Shown: in pieces, positions 6,762 through 12,871 of the stretch
How the letters are laid out: each line of letters opens with the position of its first letter
Position numbering within the stretch: position 1 is the stretch's first letter
NCBI GenBank assembly: GCA_947176055.1
Contig: CAMWPE010000046.1
Span: 1-12,871 of the forward strand
Direction: 5' to 3'
Source: an uncultured Desulfovibrio sp.
GTDB taxonomy: Bacteria; Desulfobacterota; Desulfovibrionia; Desulfovibrionales; Desulfovibrionaceae
DNA length: 12,871 bases
Translations under genes and position numbers: made by a program
The notes under the pieces: model-generated
Database searches by the model: none
What the model was told of the DNA's origin: nothing
The model's input: only the letters and a program-made list of their open reading frames with translations

Positions 6762-7532
6762 GTGCGACGTTTCTATCAGGAAAGCTGGCAAGGCATTCCT
6801 TTTACTTCTTTTTCCCATCTCTCTTTCTTTCATCTCGCGGAGCCAAGATTTTACGGAGCGTTTTACGAGGAGTTATTCAAAAGGTATAAGAGTTGGGAAA
6901 ATCTGCCTAAAGAATGGCGCGACAACAAGGATAAGGACGCCGACTGGCTGGCTGATCAAATAAAAACCCTCGCTGCCTCCCTTCCCGAATCCGGAACTCC
7001 TCCCCGAGTCCTTTCCATTGGCAGCGGCGTGGGTTATATGGAAAAAGCCTTGATCGCAAAGATTCCGGGCATTGAATTGCATGTTAATGAACCCAGCACA
7101 GTAGGAATGAAATGGTTGCGCAAGCATATTCCTTCGGAACGCATCTATATTGGCCTACCCTGGATATGCGTCCCGGCCGATCTTCATTTTGATCTTATTT
7201 ATCTCTCCGCCGTCGATTATGGCATTCCTAACCGCGAATTAATCCGGGCGCTGGAAATGTTGCGCGAGCAACTCTCCCCAGGCGGAGAATTAATCTGCAT
7301 CTCCGCTTCGCTCCTGCAGGAAGATTCGTTTGTCGGCGGTCTTGTCAACGTGTTGAAAAATGTCATTCGCGGCTTCCTCCACTATTCGGGCGTTCGTCGT
7401 CAGCAATTCTGGGGTTGGCGTCGCACGCGGAAAGAGTATAACCGGATCCTCCGGAGCGCCGGTTTTTCCCATATCGAAGACGGAGTCCTGGACGACGGTT
7501 TTGAAAGTTACTGGATCCGGGGCAAACATTAA
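6762..7532 (+). CDS. Class I SAM-dependent methyltransferase
   Basis: This 256-residue protein starts at GTG. It shows the Rossmann-fold methyltransferase signature in order: motif I VLSIGSGVG (83-91) for S-adenosylmethionine binding; an acid at the end of strand 2 (ELHVNEPS, Glu110); motif IV FDLIYLSAVDYGI (about 143-155); and LSPGGELICISAS (171-183). The N-terminal ~75 residues (FFHLAEPRFYGAFYEELFKRY...) form a helical extension. The C-terminal region is rich in Arg and Trp (RRQQFWGWRRTRKEYNRILRSAGF) and probably binds the acceptor, which cannot be identified. No signal peptide or membrane segment is seen. The stop codon is 3 bases before the GTG of the activase-fusion gene, so the two are very likely co-transcribed and may work on the same pathway, perhaps a lipid or acyl derivative (inference). 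Confidence 0.8.
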   Translation: MRRFYQESWQGIPFTSFSHLSFFHLAEPRFYGAFYEELFKRYKSWENLPKEWRDNKDKDADWLADQIKTLAASLPESGTPPRVLSIGSGVGYMEKALIAKIPGIELHVNEPSTVGMKWLRKHIPSERIYIGLPWICVPADLHFDLIYLSAVDYGIPNRELIRALEMLREQLSPGGELICISASLLQEDSFVGGLVNVLKNVIRGFLHYSGVRRQQFWGWRRTRKEYNRILRSAGFSHIEDGVLDDGFESYWIRGKH

Positions 7533-7535
7533 TCC

Positions 7536-10500
7536 GTGACCCCTTCTCCGCCCCCTCGCGACTTCTCCGCGTCCAGACTCCCCAGCTCCGCAAACGCGTC
7601 CATTACAGGCGCCGGTCTCGATATTGGTTCCACTACTATTAAAACCGTAGTAATCGACGTATCCGGAAATACCCTCTTTTCCGCTTATCGTCGCCATTAC
7701 TCCAACATCCGCGCCGCGACCGCGGACATCCTGCGGGATATAGCCAGTGTCGTTCCAACAGCCGGATTATGCGTCTCCGGATCCGGAGGACTCGATCTCT
7801 CCCGCGAACTTGGTTGTTGCTTTCTCCAGGAGGCGCTCGCCTGTCGTCTGACGGTGGAAAAAGAATATCCGGATATGGATATCATCCTCGAACTAGGCGG
7901 AGAGGACGCGAAAATTACTTATTTAACCGGCGGTCTGGAATGTCGCATGAACGATACCTGCGCCGGCGGCACGGGAGCCTTTATAGATCAAATGGCCGCC
8001 TTTCTTCGCGTCGACGCGTCCGGTCTGGATCGTCTCGCCGCGAAAGCGACTACCGTGTATCCCATCGCGTCCCGTTGCGGCGTATTCGCGAAAAGCGACA
8101 TTCTGCCTTTGCTTAACGAAGGTTGCTCGCGGGAAAATATCGCCGCGTCGATTATTCAGGCCGTGGCAAATCAGACTATTTCCGGCCTGGCGCAGGGGCG
8201 TCCGCTAAAAGGAGCGATCATCTTCCCCGGCGGTCCCTTCCGTTTTCTGCCGTCGCTTCGGCGGGCTTTCAAAAACAGTCTGCCTCTGGCTTCGCGGACA
8301 GTTTTTCCGGACAACGGCCAATTTTACGTGGCATTGGGAGCGGCGCTGGAAGCCTTGCGAGCCCCTCGCGTCGATATCGGCGAGGTCGCTTCGCGATTGC
8401 GAAATACCGCGTCGCCAGTTCCCGTTTCTTCCCTTCCCCCCCTCTTTTCTTCCCGGGAAGAATACTCCGCTTATATCTCCGCCCGCGAAAACGCGAAGAT
8501 AGATTCGTCGCCTATCGAAAAATCCTCCGGCGACGCGTGGCTTGGCATCGATTGCGGATCGACCACCGTAAAGTGCGTCCTGATCGACGCTGGCGGACGG
8601 ATAATTTATCGACGCTACGAGTCTGGCGAGGGAGATCCAGTCGCGAAAGCGCTGACTTTCATCCGGGAAATATATACTCGAAGATCTCCGTCCCTACGGA
8701 TCGCCGGGGGATGCGCGACCGGTTACGGCGGGGAACTAATTAAAACCGCCTTAAACCTCGATCTCGAAGTTGTGGAGACTATCGCCCATTTCAAGGCCGC
8801 GAAATTTATCAATCCCAATGTGTCTTTTATTCTGGATATAGGCGGCCAGGATATAAAATGTATGAGCGTACGGAACGGATCCATTGAGAGAATAAATCTC
8901 AACGAAGCGTGCTCGGCCGGTTGCGGTTCCTTTATCGAAAACCTGGCCGAATCCATGAATCTTTCGCTTGCGGAGTTTGTGGAAAAAGCTCTTTTCGCGA
9001 AATCTCCGGTAAATCTCGGGGCGCGTTGCGCCGTTTTTATGAATTCGCGCGTAAGGCAGGCTCAAAAAGAAGGCGCGGACGTAGCGGATATCGCCGCGGG
9101 TCTATGCTATTCCGTCATCCGCAACGCCCTGCGCAAAGTAATAAAGATCAACGATGTATCTAAAATGGGCGACAATATCGTCGTTCAGGGAGGAGCGTTT
9201 TGCAACGACGCCATCCTTCGCGCCCTGGAACTGGAGCTGGGCCGGGAAGCGATCCGCCCGGAACTAGCGGGTTTGACCGGAGCTTTCGGAGCCGCGCTGA
9301 TAGCGAGAGACGAACTTAAAGAATATGGCAAAATTATATCGCCGGAAGAACTGGAAAATTTTCGCGTAGCCTCAAAAAACCGCCGTTGCGGCGGTTGCGG
9401 CAACGCGTGCTATCTCTCCGTAGCCAAATTTTCCAACGACAGGATCTATATTTCCGGAAACCGTTGCGAGCGACCGCTCGCAAAAAGATCGGCCGCTCGT
9501 CCAAATCTTTTCGCCTGGAAATACGAAAAACTTTTCGCTCCTTCCGAAACCGCGTCTCCGCCTCGAAGGGGCGCGATAGGCATACCCCGCGCGTTGAATA
9601 TTTATGAAAACTTTCCTTTCTGGCGCGCCTTGCTGGAGTATCTGGGCTTCGAAGTCGTTGTTTCCCCTCCGTCGTCGCGAGAACTCTATCTGCTTGGAGG
9701 AGACACCATCCCGTCCCAGACTGTCTGTTACCCCGCGAAACTTGTCCACGGCCATATCCGCGCCCTGCTTAAGCGCGGTGTCAACGCTATTTTTTACCCT
9801 GCCATTAGAAGGGAGCAGGCGGACGCGGATTTTCGCGACGGTTTATACAATTGTCCGGTGGTTACCGGTTATCCGGAGCTAGCAGCGGCGAATATTCCCG
9901 AACTGAACAGTGGGGATATTGAATTTATAAACGATTTTTTGCCTTTGAACCGCGAATTTCTCCCGAAGCGGCTAGCGCGGACGCGTTTTTTCAAAGATAT
10001 TCCGTCGCCGGAGCTGGAGAGGGCTACGGGCGCCGCGTTCGCCGCGATGGAGAATTTCCGTCGGGAGTCGCGCCTGGAAGGAGAAAAAATTCTGCGAGAA
10101 TCGGCGGGTGAGCCTGTTATTATTCTCGCTGGCCATCCTTATCATATTGATCCGGAGATCTGCGGCGGAGTGGCGGAGTTAATTTGCTCCTGCGGCGCGG
10201 CCGTCCTCACCGCCGACTCCGTAGCCTGGATGGGTCCGGAACCTGTCAAACTTCGCGCGGTGAATCAATGGGCCTATCACTCCCTTTTATACCGATGCGC
10301 CGGTCTACCCGCTCAATTTCCTAACGTCGCTATAATCCAGCTCGTTTCATTTGGATGCGGTCTGGACGCGATCGTAGCTGATCAAACGGAGGAAATAGTC
10401 CGCGAAAGCGGCGGATTATACGCGCAAATAAAAATCGACGAAGGAATTAATCTTGGCCAGGCGCGAATCCGCGTTCGTTCCCTTCTGGCGTCAATGGATA

Positions 10501-11759
10501 TCGCCAAAAATCGCCCGCGCGCGAAAACGCCTCCTCTTCCCCCGGATGCCGGTATTATTTCGCGAAAAAATCGCAAATTCCTTATCCCGCAAATGTCTCC
10601 GGCGCATTTTCAATTCGCCGAAAGCATTTTCGGCCCCGGCGGCTATAATGTGGAGCTGCTTCGGGAAACCGGTCCCGCGGATATCGAAACTGGAATGAAA
10701 TACGTCAACAACGACGCGTGTTATCCGGCCATACTTCTGGTCGGCCAGCTATTGAACGCTATTAAATCGGGAAAATACGATAAAAATAACATCGCCCTTG
10801 TCCTCTCGCAGACGGGAGGAATATGCCGGGCGACAAATTACGCCGCTTTGTTGCGCAAGGCTTTGGACGACGCGGGACTCCCAATACCAATCGCCGGTTT
10901 CAGGACAACCCTGCATGGACCGGGAATCCGGATGGACTCTGGTCTTGTTCGCCGATTGATAATGGCCGGACATTACGGCGACGCGATCAACCGGATTGTT
11001 TGCCGTCTCAGACCTTACGCGGAAGAGCGGGAAGAGCTGGAATACGCTATAAAAAAATGGACATCGGAAGCGGCGAAAAATATTGAGGCCGGGGATAGCG
11101 CCACGTTTAATAAAAATATATGGAGAATGATCCGTGAATTTGATCGGTTCCCCATCGTCGTGGAAAAACGGCGCCCAAGAGTCGGTCTGGTAGGCGAAAT
11201 ACTATTAAAATATCATCCTTTCGCCAATAACGGAGCGATGGCGCTTATAGAAGCCGAAGGGGCGGAAGTCGCGCCGACCGACATCATGGATTTCATGATG
11301 TACTGTTTATATCGGGAAGTGTTCGATTACGAAAAACTTGACGGCTCGTTCAAGGACTGGTTGAAAGCCAAAGCGGGAATAGCCTATCTTGAGCTGACGC
11401 GCGGATTCATGCGCTTCGTCTTTTCCCGCTCTTCCCGTTTTTCTACGCCCGCAAAATTTTCCCGGATCCTCGCGGACGCGTCATCGGTAATCTCCCCGGG
11501 TCAACAGGCGGGCGAAGGCTGGCTCCTCGGCGCCGAAATGGTAAAGATGATCAAAAACGGAGCGGCGGCGATTCTTTCGCTCCAGCCCTTCGGCTGTCTT
11601 CCGAACCACATAGCCGCGAAAGGTATAATCAGACGATTAAAAAACCTGTATCCATCCGTCTCCGTCGCCGCGCTGGATTACGATCCCGCCGCGAGCGAGA
11701 CCAATCAGCTAAATAGGATAAAATTATTGCTCCGCGATCTGGACAAGAAAAACGGTTAA
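7536..11759 (+). CDS. Tandem BadF/HgdC-type activase fused to DUF2229 and HgdB-like domains (2-hydroxyacyl-CoA dehydratase superfamily; PlsA-like candidate)
   Basis: This 1407-residue protein begins at GTG 3 bases after the methyltransferase. No other start lies nearby and the ATPase fold begins at residue 27. Domain 1 (about 27-285) is a BadF/BadG/HgdC ATPase: GLDIGSTT (27-34), cluster-type Cys142 in NDTCAGGTGAF and Cys181 in SRCGVFAKSD. Domain 2 (about 337-605) repeats it: GIDCGSTT (337-344), Cys459 and Cys463 in NEACSAGCGSF, Cys498 in GARCAVFMNS. A cysteine-rich linker follows: C618-x2-C621-x3-C625 and Cys644. Then comes a DUF2229-type region (about 680-1130: GDTIPSQTVCYPAKL, LAGHPYHIDPEICGG, VNNDACYPAILLVGQ, QTGGICRATNY). 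The end is HgdB-like (GEILLKYHPFANNGA, LQPFGCLPNHI, DYDPAASETNQLNRIKL). In the family, activases use ATP to drive single-electron transfer to a dehydratase or reductase. Anaerobic plasmalogen synthase shares this type of architecture. Homologues also include functionally uncharacterised proteins, so the substrate is uncertain. Confidence 0.85.
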   Translation: MTPSPPPRDFSASRLPSSANASITGAGLDIGSTTIKTVVIDVSGNTLFSAYRRHYSNIRAATADILRDIASVVPTAGLCVSGSGGLDLSRELGCCFLQEALACRLTVEKEYPDMDIILELGGEDAKITYLTGGLECRMNDTCAGGTGAFIDQMAAFLRVDASGLDRLAAKATTVYPIASRCGVFAKSDILPLLNEGCSRENIAASIIQAVANQTISGLAQGRPLKGAIIFPGGPFRFLPSLRRAFKNSLPLASRTVFPDNGQFYVALGAALEALRAPRVDIGEVASRLRNTASPVPVSSLPPLFSSREEYSAYISARENAKIDSSPIEKSSGDAWLGIDCGSTTVKCVLIDAGGRIIYRRYESGEGDPVAKALTFIREIYTRRSPSLRIAGGCATGYGGELIKTALNLDLEVVETIAHFKAAKFINPNVSFILDIGGQDIKCMSVRNGSIERINLNEACSAGCGSFIENLAESMNLSLAEFVEKALFAKSPVNLGARCAVFMNSRVRQAQKEGADVADIAAGLCYSVIRNALRKVIKINDVSKMGDNIVVQGGAFCNDAILRALELELGREAIRPELAGLTGAFGAALIARDELKEYGKIISPEELENFRVASKNRRCGGCGNACYLSVAKFSNDRIYISGNRCERPLAKRSAARPNLFAWKYEKLFAPSETASPPRRGAIGIPRALNIYENFPFWRALLEYLGFEVVVSPPSSRELYLLGGDTIPSQTVCYPAKLVHGHIRALLKRGVNAIFYPAIRREQADADFRDGLYNCPVVTGYPELAAANIPELNSGDIEFINDFLPLNREFLPKRLARTRFFKDIPSPELERATGAAFAAMENFRRESRLEGEKILRESAGEPVIILAGHPYHIDPEICGGVAELICSCGAAVLTADSVAWMGPEPVKLRAVNQWAYHSLLYRCAGLPAQFPNVAIIQLVSFGCGLDAIVADQTEEIVRESGGLYAQIKIDEGINLGQARIRVRSLLASMDIAKNRPRAKTPPLPPDAGIISRKNRKFLIPQMSPAHFQFAESIFGPGGYNVELLRETGPADIETGMKYVNNDACYPAILLVGQLLNAIKSGKYDKNNIALVLSQTGGICRATNYAALLRKALDDAGLPIPIAGFRTTLHGPGIRMDSGLVRRLIMAGHYGDAINRIVCRLRPYAEEREELEYAIKKWTSEAAKNIEAGDSATFNKNIWRMIREFDRFPIVVEKRRPRVGLVGEILLKYHPFANNGAMALIEAEGAEVAPTDIMDFMMYCLYREVFDYEKLDGSFKDWLKAKAGIAYLELTRGFMRFVFSRSSRFSTPAKFSRILADASSVISPGQQAGEGWLLGAEMVKMIKNGAAAILSLQPFGCLPNHIAAKGIIRRLKNLYPSVSVAALDYDPAASETNQLNRIKLLLRDLDKKNG

Positions 11760-11798
11760 ACGCGTCTGGTAAGAAGTCCGCGCCGATGTCAAAATTAA

Positions 11799-12871
11799 TT
11801 ATTTGGCTATCGCGCTGGCCGCTCCGCCCAGACTTACCCACCGAACGAAGCGATCCATTACATAAACTCCGTCCCAGGGATTATCAAAGCCTGTCATCGA
11901 GCCGATTTCCGGAAAACGCATCGCTCCATTCCTGGCGGCGGCTTCGGCGAAGCGAACTCTCCTTTCGCCCTCCCCTGCCAGACCGACAGTCTGGATGTCG
12001 GCGGAGCAAAACGCCGCCGCTTCCATTATATCCCCGATTGGTCGAACGGTAATTACCCGCGAATATACGGGCTTCGCGAGACCGCTCTCCTCGTCATATA
12101 TTACCGTCCAGCCTGGTCCGTCGCTATGCCAGCATTGGCCCATATAGGCTCCCGTAGCGCGCGCCGTCTCCACCGCGGCTTTTTGCGCTTCGCTCTCCTC
12201 GAAGGGAGGCACTCTCGAAAGAGCGATTTGCATGGCGTCGGCCAATCGCCTCGCGAATTCTTCCGGCGAAATAAAGCCGCCTTTTTCGACAAAGATAGTA
12301 TGAGGCGACGAGCACGCGGCCTGATCAAAGGAGCTTACGTCCGTAGCCGCCCGACGCAACGCCTTTCGAACGCTCGCTTCGTCCTTTAGCGCGTCCCGGG
12401 CTATGACCATAAAAGAAAGTTTTGGCCCAAAGACAATATCGACGCAAGACGCGCGCGACGGCAAGGAGCAAATCGCGTCTATGGCTTCCCTGCCTCCCCA
12501 CGCGACGCGGACGTCGGCGACTTTGGATAGAACTTCGGCGGCGACGCGATTATTATGCGGATAATGGACGAGGGCCAGAGTTTTTAACAGATCGGAGCCT
12601 TTAATACTTCCGCTGGCGCTCGCGTATTCGCGCCCCTCGAATTTTGAGAGCAGACCGCGGAGGAGATCGAAATTATTTCCAGCCGTTTTAATTATATTCA
12701 GATTTTTAGCGACCAGACTTTGAACAAGGACGAGGAGGGATAAAAAAGGCACGTTGCCGGAAGCCCAGTGAACCGCCAGTCCGGCTGGAAGCGCGCGCAT
12801 ATAATGGGTTTTGCGGTCGCGCTCCGGAACGAATCCGTCGAGAGCTTCGGGCAGTCCCCGCAATGATGTCG
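11799..12871 (-). CDS. LuxC-type acyl-CoA reductase (5' end cut by window)
   Basis: The frame is open through the right window edge, so the N-terminus is missing; a TTG at 12863 would otherwise be the only start. About 355 residues are visible, against roughly 480 for LuxC, so about 100 are probably missing. Numbered from the TTG, the visible part includes PAGLAVHWASGNVPFLSLLVLV, the ALDH-like nucleotide-binding region, a KNLNIIKTAGNN motif, and SFDQAACSSPHTIFVEKGG. Cys184 there corresponds to the acyl-thioester Cys of LuxC; its codon is at 12312-12314. LuxC enzymes reduce long-chain acyl-CoA, or acyl groups from an LuxE partner, to aldehyde with NADPH. The C-terminal end (PWDGVYVMDRFVRWVSLGG) is complete. 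The gene is convergent with the activase-fusion gene across 39 bases. A LuxE-like partner would lie beyond the window if present. Confidence 0.82.
   Translation of the reverse strand, partial: TSLRGLPEALDGFVPERDRKTHYMRALPAGLAVHWASGNVPFLSLLVLVQSLVAKNLNIIKTAGNNFDLLRGLLSKFEGREYASASGSIKGSDLLKTLALVHYPHNNRVAAEVLSKVADVRVAWGGREAIDAICSLPSRASCVDIVFGPKLSFMVIARDALKDEASVRKALRRAATDVSSFDQAACSSPHTIFVEKGGFISPEEFARRLADAMQIALSRVPPFEESEAQKAAVETARATGAYMGQCWHSDGPGWTVIYDEESGLAKPVYSRVITVRPIGDIMEAAAFCSADIQTVGLAGEGERRVRFAEAAARNGAMRFPEIGSMTGFDNPWDGVYVMDRFVRWVSLGGAASAIAK

Noticed and set aside
8123..8743. Plus-strand frame of 206 codons
   Set aside because: It lies wholly inside the activase-fusion gene in another frame and is rich in Arg and Ser, typical of an out-of-frame shadow.
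11760..11798. Search for a terminator between the convergent activase-fusion and LuxC-type genes
   Set aside because: The 39-base gap shows only an AT-rich patch with a short TTAATTAA-like palindrome and no usable hairpin.
12861..12863. TTG at 12863 as the start of the LuxC-type gene
   Set aside because: The frame remains open to the window edge, and about 100 residues of the usual N-terminus are missing, so the real start lies outside.

Overview
This 12.9 kb window is a dense, ordinary-looking bacterial chromosomal segment. The left half suggests an anaerobic Desulfovibrio-like member of the Desulfobacterota: an SH3b-containing NlpC/P60 lipoprotein, an RluA-CoaE fusion, a YkgJ-type cysteine cluster protein, a Tim44-like secreted protein and oxygen-sensitive 2-hydroxyacyl-CoA dehydratase-type chemistry. 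That placement is inferred from gene families and not from any phylogenetic marker. No tRNA, rRNA, CRISPR array, insertion sequence or phage gene was seen, and no gene-free gap exceeds about 175 bases.

Layout from left to right: (1) 3-788 +, the C-terminal part of a PD-(D/E)XK nuclease-like protein with a DUF5655 tail, cut by the window edge. (2) 895-2154 +, a tight pair: a secreted Tim44-like protein followed after 3 bases by a PaaI-type hotdog thioesterase, then an intergenic hairpin. (3) 2217-2804 +, a small TPR protein with a strong ribosome binding site. (4) 2902-3450 -, a YkgJ-type cysteine cluster protein, convergent with the TPR gene and divergent from the next. (5) 3617-4963 +, a lipoprotein NlpC/P60 cell-wall hydrolase. 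(6) 5031-6590 +, a fused RluA pseudouridine synthase and dephospho-CoA kinase. (7) 6762-11759 +, a two-gene unit with 3-base spacing, preceded by a consensus -10 box: a class I methyltransferase and a 1407-residue protein with two BadF/HgdC-type activase domains, a cysteine-rich linker, a DUF2229-type region and an HgdB-like C-terminal domain. (8) 11799-12871 -, a LuxC-type acyl-CoA reductase, convergent with (7) and cut by the right window edge.

The right third is the most interesting part. The giant activase/dehydratase fusion belongs to the broad family that includes the anaerobic plasmalogen synthases (PlsA/PlsR), and a fatty acyl-CoA reductase lies tail to tail beside it. A role in reductive conversion of acyl groups, for example in vinyl-ether or alkyl-ether lipid formation, is a reasonable but unproven hypothesis. 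The remaining genes are mostly envelope and housekeeping functions.
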